This document shows, piece after piece, positions 45,647-54,032 of a stretch of DNA of 64,000 nt. Positions within the stretch are counted from its first letter, which is position 1. The number at the start of each line of letters is the position of its first letter. Position numbers and translations under genes: made by a program. The stretch spans positions 248,001 through 312,000 of the forward strand of contig NZ_RFFK01000002.1 in assembly GCF_003696305.1 (NCBI RefSeq). Reading direction: 5' to 3'. The notes under the pieces are model-generated. The model was not told where the DNA came from, ran no database searches, and worked only from the letters and a program-made list of their open reading frames with translations. Origin of the DNA: Pseudomonas sp. AOB-7 (GTDB lineage Bacteria; Pseudomonadota; Gammaproteobacteria; Pseudomonadales; Pseudomonadaceae).

Positions 45647-47005
45647 ATGAGTTACGACTTCGACCTGTTCGTTATCGGCGCCGGTTCCGGCGGCGTCCGC
45701 GCGGCGCGCTTCGCCGCCGGTTTTGGGGCCCGCGTGGCCGTGGCCGAGAGCCGCTACCTGGGCGGCACCTGCGTCAACGTCGGCTGCGTGCCGAAAAAGC
45801 TGCTGGTCTACGGCGCGCATTTTGCCGAAGATTTCGAGCAGGCCGGCGGTTTCGGCTGGTCGCTGGGCGAGGCGAACTTCGACTGGGCGACCCTGATCGC
45901 CAACAAGAACCGCGAGATCCAGCGCCTCAACGGCATCTACCGCAACCTGCTGGAGAGTAGCGGGGTGAGCCTGTTCGAAGGTCACGCGCGGATTCTTGAC
46001 GCCCATAGCGTCGAGGTGAACGGTCAGCGCCACAGCGCCGAACGCATCCTCATCGCCACCGGCGGCTGGCCGCAGATCCCCGACATTCCCGGGCGTGAGC
46101 ATGCCATCAGCTCCAACGAGGCATTCTTCCTGGAAACCCTGCCCAAGCGCGTGCTGGTGGTGGGCGGCGGCTATATCGCAGTGGAATTTGCCTCGATCTT
46201 CCATGGCCTGGGCGCCCAGGTCACCCAGCTCTACCGCGGCGATCTGTTCCTGCGCGGCTTCGACGGCTCGGTGCGTCGGCACCTGAAGGAGGAACTGAGC
46301 AAGAAAGGCATCGACCTGCAGTTCAACGCCGATATCGAACGTATCGAACGGCAAACCGACGGCAGCCTCAACGCCACCCTCAAGGACGGCCGCGTGCTGC
46401 AGGCCGACTGCGTGTTCTACGCCACCGGCCGCCGGCCGATGCTGGACAACCTGGGCCTGGAAAACGTTGAGGTGAAGCTGGACGAGCGCGGCCATATCGA
46501 AGTGGACGAGCAGTTCCAGACCAGCACGCCGTCGATCCTCGCCATCGGCGACGTGATCGGCCGCGTGCAACTGACCCCGGTGGCACTGGCCGAAGGCATG
46601 GCCGTGGCGCGCCGCCTGTTCAAGCCTGAGCAGTACCGCCCGCTGGACTACCGGATGATTCCCACCGCGGTGTTCAGCCTGCCGAATATCGGCACCGTCG
46701 GTCTGAGCGAGGAACAGGCGGTCGAAGCGGGGCACCGCGTGCAGATCTTCGAGAGCCGCTTCCGACCGATGAAGCTGACCCTCACCGAATGCCAGGAGCG
46801 CACCCTGATGAAGCTGGTGGTCGATGCCGACAGCGACCGCGTGCTGGGCTGCCACATGGTCGGCCCGGAGGCGGGCGAGATCGTCCAGGGCCTGGCCATC
46901 GCGCTCAAGGCCGGCGCCACCAAGCAGATATTCGACGAGACCATCGGCGTGCACCCGAGCGCCGCCGAGGAGTTCGTCACTTTGCGTACGCCAGTCAGTC
47001 GCTGA
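45647..47005 (+). CDS. gorA: Glutathione-disulfide reductase
   Basis: Flavoenzyme of 452 residues reducing glutathione disulfide with NADPH. The FAD motif [14 protein letters not shown] is near the start. The redox disulfide is in [13 protein letters not shown] near residues 40-52. A second Rossmann motif is [17 protein letters not shown], and the C-terminal [12 protein letters not shown] holds the catalytic histidine. AAGGAGG lies six bases before the ATG. It is followed eight bases later by the UPF0126 gene. Confidence 0.94.
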   Translation: MSYDFDLFVIGAGSGGVRAARFAAGFGARVAVAESRYLGGTCVNVGCVPKKLLVYGAHFAEDFEQAGGFGWSLGEANFDWATLIANKNREIQRLNGIYRNLLESSGVSLFEGHARILDAHSVEVNGQRHSAERILIATGGWPQIPDIPGREHAISSNEAFFLETLPKRVLVVGGGYIAVEFASIFHGLGAQVTQLYRGDLFLRGFDGSVRRHLKEELSKKGIDLQFNADIERIERQTDGSLNATLKDGRVLQADCVFYATGRRPMLDNLGLENVEVKLDERGHIEVDEQFQTSTPSILAIGDVIGRVQLTPVALAEGMAVARRLFKPEQYRPLDYRMIPTAVFSLPNIGTVGLSEEQAVEAGHRVQIFESRFRPMKLTLTECQERTLMKLVVDADSDRVLGCHMVGPEAGEIVQGLAIALKAGATKQIFDETIGVHPSAAEEFVTLRTPVSR

Positions 47006-47012
47006 GGCGGTT

Positions 47013-48022
<1,010 letters not shown>

Positions 48023-48052
48023 GGTGCACCGCCAGGAGCGGTTGTTTCACGT

Positions 48053-49294
48053 TCATGTCTTGAGCAAGGCCCGCTGCCGCCAGGCGGGCGCGGCGACCGG
48101 GAACAACGCCTCGGTCGGGCGAAAACGCGCCAGGCCATAGGCCGCGATCCCGCGTTGGCGCTGCTGTGCCGTGGATAGGGCCAGGCGATAGCCCTGCTCG
48201 CTTACCGGTTGGCCGAGGAAATAGCCCTGGCCATTCTGGTACGCGCCTTTCTCCCCTTGCCACCAGGCCTCGACCAACGCCGGATCGGGCCAGGGCAGGT
48301 TCTCGTCCTCGTCCATGGCCACGTTGGCATCGGCCGGATCGTCGTTGGGGCCGGCGTCGTGCTCGGGGGTGTCGCGCAGCTCCAGATCGAGCAACGCCAG
48401 GTCTGCTCCAGTGATGAGGCTGAAGGCCTCGCCGGCGACCCGGGCCTGCGGCACCTCCTGCATTTGCTGGATCAGCCAGGGCAGACTTAACGGATCGCCC
48501 AGCAGGCCGACCGCCTGGATGGCCATGCGGCGCTGCTGCGCTTGCGGCATCAACTGACGAATCCAGGCGACGCTGGTTTCTCTGGGCTGCCAGGCCAGTA
48601 GCACCGGCAAGGCGCGCTGCTGCAGCGGGCCCGGTTGTTCGGCGAACTGGCGCAGCGGCAGCAGCGCCTCCTCGTCGCCCATCTGCACTGTGGCCCAGTT
48701 GGCCCAGAAGCGCGCGTTTTCGTCGGCCTGCAGGCGATGGGCACGGATCGCCGGCAGCAGATCGCGCCGGCGCAACTCGCCGGCGGTGCGCGCGGCCTGG
48801 GCGACGACTGCCGCGTCGGCATGCGCCAACCCGGCGATCAGCGCCGGCCCCGGATCGCGGCGGTGCATGCCGCAGGCGGCCAGGCCGATCTGACGAAACA
48901 GTGCCTCGGGCGAGCCAAGCAGATTGTCCACCCAGGGCTCGACTCGGGCCCAATCCAGCCAGCCCAGGGCCGCGGCCATAAAACGCGCGCTGTCGGGGGC
49001 GGCGCGCACATGCTCGGCCAGCCGGGCCATGGCGGCGGTATTGGCGGTCTCGAAGGCCAGCACCGTGGCCGCGAAGATTTCGCCCTGGGCGTTGGGATCG
49101 AGCTGCTGGAGCAGGGTTTCTAGAGCGACCGGGCCGGCGATACGCAGGCCGTCCAGATGGGCCTCGATACGGTTGTCGAGGGTAGTCAGATGGTTGAGGT
49201 CGTAGTGGGGCTCGTGGACGGCGATGCTGCGCAGCAGGCCGAGGAATGCGGCTTCTTCGCTGTGTTGGTCGACTATCACTTCAAGACTGGGCAT
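48053..49294 (-). CDS. TIGR02270-family protein (T6SS-associated, HEAT-like repeats)
   Basis: Protein of 413 residues rich in alanine and leucine helices arranged like HEAT repeats (for example LIAGLAHADAAVVAQAARTAGEL), with an N-terminal segment starting MPSLEVIVDQHSEEAAFL. This family is found beside T6SS effector genes; the counterpart in P. aeruginosa is the gene after the Tse7 immunity gene. It begins right after the immunity-gene stop codon with no gap, so it is translationally coupled. Role unknown; possibly an effector-loading or immunity accessory. It is the last gene of the T6SS unit. Confidence 0.8.
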   Translation of the reverse strand: MPSLEVIVDQHSEEAAFLGLLRSIAVHEPHYDLNHLTTLDNRIEAHLDGLRIAGPVALETLLQQLDPNAQGEIFAATVLAFETANTAAMARLAEHVRAAPDSARFMAAALGWLDWARVEPWVDNLLGSPEALFRQIGLAACGMHRRDPGPALIAGLAHADAAVVAQAARTAGELRRRDLLPAIRAHRLQADENARFWANWATVQMGDEEALLPLRQFAEQPGPLQQRALPVLLAWQPRETSVAWIRQLMPQAQQRRMAIQAVGLLGDPLSLPWLIQQMQEVPQARVAGEAFSLITGADLALLDLELRDTPEHDAGPNDDPADANVAMDEDENLPWPDPALVEAWWQGEKGAYQNGQGYFLGQPVSEQGYRLALSTAQQRQRGIAAYGLARFRPTEALFPVAAPAWRQRALLKT

Positions 49295-50215
49295 CTAGTC
49301 GATCCGTTGCCACTGGTTTCCATCGAAGGCGAAGACATCTTTGCCGGCGATACTCCATAGCACGCCGTCGGCGGAACTCAGGTGGAAACAATTGGTAGGC
49401 TCGTCGTCGCCAAAGTCGACGGACTGCAGATGGCCGTTGTGCAATTTATAGATAGCGGTCGAACTGGAAACGTAGAGCGTCCCCATGAACCAGGCAAGAC
49501 TCCAGAGATCATCTTCGGTGTCGCCGTGCTCGATAACCTCCCAAGTGGCATGCCGGCCACGGAGTAGGGTGCCGAGCTGTCCGCAGGCATATACGTAGCC
49601 GTCCTCCGCACAGCACAGTGCAGTAAGGACAAGATTCGTCGGGCTGACCTGCGGACGCCATAGCTTGCCGTCGAATGACCAGATTTCACCTTCCCAGCCT
49701 GCCGCATAGATTTCGCTCTTAGCGAAACCGGCGATGGCTTCGAAGCCGACGATGCGCTCGTCCTCTGCTGCAGGTCGAGCTCCGGCATCCATCGCACGCC
49801 AGTCGTTCTCGTCATGTCGGCGGTAGACCTGCCTGTCCATCCCGCAGGCGTAAGCGACACCCTCGACGGCACATAAGCCGCGCATCTCGCCGCGTCCGGG
49901 AATGGCGGAATCATCATTGGGGAGCTGCTCTTCGTGGGTGTCGCCAGAGCCCATGCAGATGACCTGACCGCCCGCGCCGAGAAACAATGCCTGTTCCAAT
50001 GGCGAGTGAACCAACGTAGCGGCGACCACCGACCAATGCTGGATATCGTCATCGTCGTCGCCGACTCTCCAGGTGCCCGCATCCCACTCGGTGATATAGA
50101 TGTGATTGATCCGCTTGGCCTGCATTTCATCCGATACCGATGCCAGGTAGGCCAGGTCGTGATACCTGACGACGCCGGTAACGAATGAGAAGATTCCTGT
50201 CCATTGTCCAGCCAT
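49295..50215 (-). CDS. tsi7: Beta-propeller-like protein, presumed immunity to the GHH effector
   Basis: Protein of 306 residues without a signal peptide. Short repeated strands with Trp/Asp/Gly endings (GAGGQVICMGSGD, VAYACGMDRQVYR, SEIYAAGWEGEIWSFDG, GYVYACGQLGTLLRG, GTLYVSSSTAIYKL) suggest a five- or six-bladed propeller. It is very acidic and has a lower GC content than its neighbours. It lies 18 bp downstream of the PAAR/GHH effector, with AAGGAGGA ahead of its ATG, exactly where the immunity gene sits in the vgrG1b locus of P. aeruginosa. The immunity role is inferred from position and acidity against a very basic toxin. Confidence 0.65.
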   Translation of the reverse strand: MAGQWTGIFSFVTGVVRYHDLAYLASVSDEMQAKRINHIYITEWDAGTWRVGDDDDDIQHWSVVAATLVHSPLEQALFLGAGGQVICMGSGDTHEEQLPNDDSAIPGRGEMRGLCAVEGVAYACGMDRQVYRRHDENDWRAMDAGARPAAEDERIVGFEAIAGFAKSEIYAAGWEGEIWSFDGKLWRPQVSPTNLVLTALCCAEDGYVYACGQLGTLLRGRHATWEVIEHGDTEDDLWSLAWFMGTLYVSSSTAIYKLHNGHLQSVDFGDDEPTNCFHLSSADGVLWSIAGKDVFAFDGNQWQRID

Positions 50216-50233
50216 GAGCTTCCTCCTTTTTGT

Positions 50234-51400
50234 TTAACGGCCGCCTCTGCCACGAGGGCTGGCCAGCCTGGCGTTTCGTGCGCTGACCGCCTGATTGGCT
50301 GCACGGACATCGCTCTGCCCGGTTTCCACGGCCTTGATCTGTGTCGTGTCCTTGATCCCGCACTGGTTGTGGTAGTTGTCCAACTGGGCCTCGATGCATT
50401 TCTTCGAGCATTTGGACTGTGGAAAGGCTTTCGACATTGCGGTCACCGCATTGCCTTTTGCCTTCTTGTAGCTCATGCGTTTGGCTTTGGTGGTGTAACC
50501 GTTCTCGAAAGTGAGATTGCCTCTGCGGGCTTTGGCCGAGCCGCTGCTCTGGTAGGTATGCATCAAACCGTGCGTCCCCACATTCTGGTTCACCCCCTCG
50601 GCACAGACGCAAGGAGCTTTTCCCTCCTTATAGTCCTTGATGCCCTTGAGCGGCGATGAACCAGTACCACCGCGTCCGGTGTCATGTAGCGAACTGGCTT
50701 CTATCAGGTGGTGCGGTGTCTGTTGCGGACAGCAGCCGCTGGGCTTGTACGGCTGCAGGGAGCAACGACGAGCAGACAAACACTTGCTGGCGGCAGCCTT
50801 GTCGGCCACCTGATCGGCTTCAGGGCTGGTTTTCTTACCCGAGGGTTTTTTCTTCTTACCCAACGCCGTGCAAGCATCCTTGCTGCCATGGGGTTTGAAG
50901 TCCGCGCAGTCGGTTTTTTCCTTTTCTACCTCCTTCTTGCAGGCGCCCCCTCCGGCATCCATCGCCAGCTTGTCCATATAGGGCCAAATTGGCGTATTGC
51001 CTGGCATTGACGCATGGTTATGGGTGGTCATATCCAGGTTCCTGACCACATTCTCTCCCTCGAACTTCACATCCATCGACCAGGAGGTGAAGTACACCTT
51101 GCCCTTGTTCTTGCTGGTGATCACCCCTTTCTTCGGCGCGCAGCCGGCCTCGTCGCCGTAGCTGGTCTTGAAGTAGCTCTTGTTCTTGAGCATCACTTCC
51201 TTGCCGGTGATTTTCACCGTGCGGGTGCCGTTGGTGGTGTCCTTGGCCATGCCGGTGTTGGGGTAGGGGATGGGCACCCCGGGTGGGGTGGCCGGGGTCT
51301 GCGGCGGGGTGAAGCAGACGTCCGGGAAGCAGGCCACGGCCTTGCCGTCGGCCGACTTGCACGACACTTCCATATTGTTGGCATAGACCTCGTTGCCCAT
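50234..51400 (-). CDS. tse7: PAAR-like (DUF4150) T6SS effector with GHH nuclease domain, Tse7 type
   Basis: Protein of 388 residues. The N-terminal DUF4150 PAAR-like cap (about 1-130: MGNEVYANNMEVSC, FPDVCFTPPQTPATPPGVPIPYPN) mounts on the VgrG spike. After a charged linker comes a C-terminal toxin domain of the Tox-GHH2 nuclease class with the histidine pair in PHHLIEASS and HGLMHTY downstream, plus several cysteines (ARRCSLQ, GCCPQQ, CVCAEG) that may bind metal. Gene order around it matches the P. aeruginosa vgrG1b-tse7 locus, where this domain is a DNase. Its start overlaps the ketosynthase-like stop by one base. Specificity here is inferred. Confidence 0.82.
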   Translation of the reverse strand: MGNEVYANNMEVSCKSADGKAVACFPDVCFTPPQTPATPPGVPIPYPNTGMAKDTTNGTRTVKITGKEVMLKNKSYFKTSYGDEAGCAPKKGVITSKNKGKVYFTSWSMDVKFEGENVVRNLDMTTHNHASMPGNTPIWPYMDKLAMDAGGGACKKEVEKEKTDCADFKPHGSKDACTALGKKKKPSGKKTSPEADQVADKAAASKCLSARRCSLQPYKPSGCCPQQTPHHLIEASSLHDTGRGGTGSSPLKGIKDYKEGKAPCVCAEGVNQNVGTHGLMHTYQSSGSAKARRGNLTFENGYTTKAKRMSYKKAKGNAVTAMSKAFPQSKCSKKCIEAQLDNYHNQCGIKDTTQIKAVETGQSDVRAANQAVSARNARLASPRGRGGR

Positions 51401-52437
51401 CAGGCGGCCCTCACCGGTTGGTAGCTGAGCAGGGCGGCGGCGCGTTGGCCGGCGTCGTTGCCCAGGTGGCAGAGGATGTTCGGCCCATCACCGTAAGCCT
51501 TGCGGCTGGCGGCCAGGGCCACGACGAGCATGGCCGGACCGATGGCGGCGCCGACTTCGCCGATGCAGTCGGCCGGGTGCCAGATATGGAAGAACTCCTT
51601 GCGCACGCGCAGGCTGCGGCTCAGGGCCAGCGAGGCTTCCTTGAAGTAGTACTGCTCGCCGGACAGGTCGGTGACGCGGTAGTCCATCTGCTCCAGACCG
51701 CAGCCCACCTCGGCCAGCGCAGCGCGGATGGCCTGGGTCAGGCCCTCGGCGCGCAGGGGGATGTCTTCGCTTTCCACCGTCGCCGGCTCCATGCCAAAGC
51801 CCAGACCCAGGCAGGCCAGTTGCGGCTCCTCGCTGGCGACCGGAGCGCCGATCACCACGGCGGCGGCACCTTCACCCGGGATAAAGCCGTTGGAGTTCTG
51901 GCTGGTCAGCAGACGTTCGCGCTCCTCGAAGGCGGCCAGGGTCGGCGCGCTGAGGAAGGAATCGACACCGGCGATCAGCACGTGGCGATGGCCGCCCTGG
52001 TAGATCAGTTTGCGCGCATTGAGCAGCGCCACCGCGCCGCTGACCCGGCCGCGAGCGATGAGGTTGGAGCTGGGATGAAAGGCCAGGCCCAGTTCCCGTT
52101 CGATATCGTGCAGCAATTCGATATCCAGGCCCTCCAGCCGCCCTGGGCGTTCCAGTTCGGCGACGCCGAGCAGCAGCGGGGTCTGCGCCGGATCGACGCC
52201 GGGTGCACTCTGCAGGGCTTCGGTGATGGCGCGGGCGGCCATCTTGATCAGCTTGGCGCGGCCGCGCCAGGGCTGTTCCAGCGGCACGCTGGCGGCGATC
52301 AGCCATTCGCCGCCACGGTCGATAAAGCGGGTTTCCTGGAAGTTGTCGATGGCGCAGCGAATCGCCGCGCAGCTGGCCGGGGCGCTGAGGCCGACCGCGC
52401 TGACCATGCCGGAGCCGAGAATGCACAGGGCGTTCAT
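51400..52437 (-). CDS. Ketosynthase/thiolase-like protein of the vgrG module, catalytically degenerate
   Basis: Protein of 345 residues with the thiolase fold of beta-ketoacyl synthases (LCILGSGMVSAVGLSAPASC at the start, GFIPGEGAAAVVIG in the middle). Aligning by eye to FabF, the catalytic cysteine of ACAT becomes arginine in GRVSGAVALLNA and a later active-site histidine becomes glutamate in CIGEVGAAIG. A working condensing enzyme is therefore unlikely. Such proteins recur between DUF2169 and PAAR-effector genes in T6SS loci, suggesting a structural or chaperone role. Start and stop overlap both neighbours by one base. Confidence 0.8.
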   Translation of the reverse strand: MNALCILGSGMVSAVGLSAPASCAAIRCAIDNFQETRFIDRGGEWLIAASVPLEQPWRGRAKLIKMAARAITEALQSAPGVDPAQTPLLLGVAELERPGRLEGLDIELLHDIERELGLAFHPSSNLIARGRVSGAVALLNARKLIYQGGHRHVLIAGVDSFLSAPTLAAFEERERLLTSQNSNGFIPGEGAAAVVIGAPVASEEPQLACLGLGFGMEPATVESEDIPLRAEGLTQAIRAALAEVGCGLEQMDYRVTDLSGEQYYFKEASLALSRSLRVRKEFFHIWHPADCIGEVGAAIGPAMLVVALAASRKAYGDGPNILCHLGNDAGQRAAALLSYQPVRAA

Positions 52438-53549
52438 CAGTCGGCCTCCGTCGCCTGGTGTCTGGACTTGACCAGGCTGCCGAGGCCGGCGTGGTAATCC
52501 TTGCCCAGCTCGCGCGCACGCCACCAGGCGCGCGACATGCTGCCCACCAGCACCTGGGCGATCTCGAACATATTGCGTTTGAGCGGACGCGATATGCGCC
52601 AGGTCAGCTGCACCTGGCGCGCCTCGGTGTCGATCAGCAGGGTGTCGATCACGGCATGCACCGTCTCATGGCCGCCCTTGTTGAGAAAGAAGGTTACCGG
52701 CACGGACATCTGCGGAATGCGAAAGCCCGCGCGTTCCTGCGCCGTGAGGTTGAGCAGCAGCACCTCCTCGCCGCCCTTGAGATAATCGGTCTGCTGATCG
52801 GCCGGCGCGGCCTGGAAGTAGCGGTTGTCGAAATCGGCCGGCAGGAATGGAAAGCAGTCCGCCAGCCAGGCCTCGTCGTAGGTGCCGGCAAAGGCGGCGC
52901 GCTGCGGCCAGTGACGGCCGATGGGCCCCAGCGCCATGGGGCGGAAGTCGCCATGCGGACTGTCGACCGGCTTGCCCAGTTCCTCGGTGCAGGGCATCGG
53001 CATGCCGAGCATGTCGGCGCTGTCCGTGCCGCGCGGATACCAGCCGATGCCGGCCGGGTTATCCGGGTAGGCCTGTTGTTGCTCGGGGTTGCCCTTGAGC
53101 GGATGGGCGCCGCCAAAGGCCTGGGCGTAGGAAATCGTCTGTTCGAGAAAAGGCTGCGGCAGCCCAGGGGCGACGCCGAGCAGGCCTGGCTGCCAGTGCC
53201 TGGGGCCGAGTACCGAGAAGGCCTTGCCGACCCGGCCGATGCGGATGCCGGCGGTGATCTGGGTCGCCGGCTTGCCGCCCGGCGCATGGGCCTTGCCCTG
53301 TACCAGCACGTCGCAGAAGGGTTTGACCGGGGCGAAGTCCATTTCCTGCAGCGGTGCGCTGAGGCCCGGCTCGCCGTGAAAGGTATCGGCCATCAGCAGC
53401 GGCTGCTGGGTGTCGAGCAGGCGCGCCTCGCGGCCGTCCAGCGGCAGGTCGAAGGTGCCCTTGGCGATCACTACCAGCGATTCGCGCCCGTCGGGCGCCA
53501 GGCCCTGGGTGAAGGCCGCCATCAGTCGGGTGGCATTGAGCAGTTGCAT
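52437..53549 (-). CDS. DUF2169 T6SS effector adaptor
   Basis: Cytoplasmic protein of 370 residues of the DUF2169 family (ESLVVIAKGTFDLPLDG near the start and the GNPEQQQAYPDNPAGIGWY core). DUF2169 proteins help load PAAR-type effectors onto VgrG. It sits between the spike accessory gene (DUF6484) and the ketosynthase-like gene in one coupled unit and most likely serves the GHH effector encoded two genes on. Confidence 0.85.
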   Translation of the reverse strand: MQLLNATRLMAAFTQGLAPDGRESLVVIAKGTFDLPLDGREARLLDTQQPLLMADTFHGEPGLSAPLQEMDFAPVKPFCDVLVQGKAHAPGGKPATQITAGIRIGRVGKAFSVLGPRHWQPGLLGVAPGLPQPFLEQTISYAQAFGGAHPLKGNPEQQQAYPDNPAGIGWYPRGTDSADMLGMPMPCTEELGKPVDSPHGDFRPMALGPIGRHWPQRAAFAGTYDEAWLADCFPFLPADFDNRYFQAAPADQQTDYLKGGEEVLLLNLTAQERAGFRIPQMSVPVTFFLNKGGHETVHAVIDTLLIDTEARQVQLTWRISRPLKRNMFEIAQVLVGSMSRAWWRARELGKDYHAGLGSLVKSRHQATEAD

Positions 53550-53562
53550 GGGCCTGCGCCTT

Positions 53563-53997
53563 CTAGTTGATCTGCACCGAGCCGCCCTTGATGCGGTTGA
53601 CCCCGCTGGATCGGCTGGAGAGGTAGGCGCCCTGGATGATCACCTTGCCGGTGCGGGTCAGGGTGATGCTGGCCTTGCCGCAGCGCAGCACGATTTCCCG
53701 TTCGGCGCGCAGCTCCAGGCGTTCGTCGTCCAGCTGCACCTGGGGCGCCGCCGGCGCGCTGAGCAGGCGGCCGATCAGCAGCGGGCGACTCGGGTCGCCG
53801 TTCTCGAACATCAGCGCGACCTGGGCGCCGATATCCGCGGCAGCCAGCGGCGCCATGCTGCGAGCGCTTACGCCCTGGGCATCGGCGCAACCGGGAAAGT
53901 TCACCCGCGGCACGCCGTCCTCGGACAGGGCGAGTAGGGTGCCGATCATCACGCCGTCGAGGCGCGCCTGGCTGGGCAGGCAGTATTGAACCGTCAT
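53563..53997 (-). CDS. DUF6484-type small protein of the vgrG module
   Basis: Protein of 144 residues that looks like a short OB-fold/beta-rich domain (ARLDGVMIGTLLALSEDGVPRVNFPG ... DIGAQVALMFENGDPSRPLLIGRLL) followed by a strand-rich tail. The open frame continues far upstream inside vgrG, but AGGAG lies eight bases before the ATG at 53997. It occupies the position directly after vgrG that such proteins hold in related pseudomonads. Its role is unknown; it may be part of the spike-effector interface. Confidence 0.72.
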   Translation of the reverse strand: MTVQYCLPSQARLDGVMIGTLLALSEDGVPRVNFPGCADAQGVSARSMAPLAAADIGAQVALMFENGDPSRPLLIGRLLSAPAAPQVQLDDERLELRAEREIVLRCGKASITLTRTGKVIIQGAYLSSRSSGVNRIKGGSVQIN

Positions 53998-54032
53998 AAG
54001 CTGGGCTCCTGGCCGTGGGTAGAACCGGCCTG

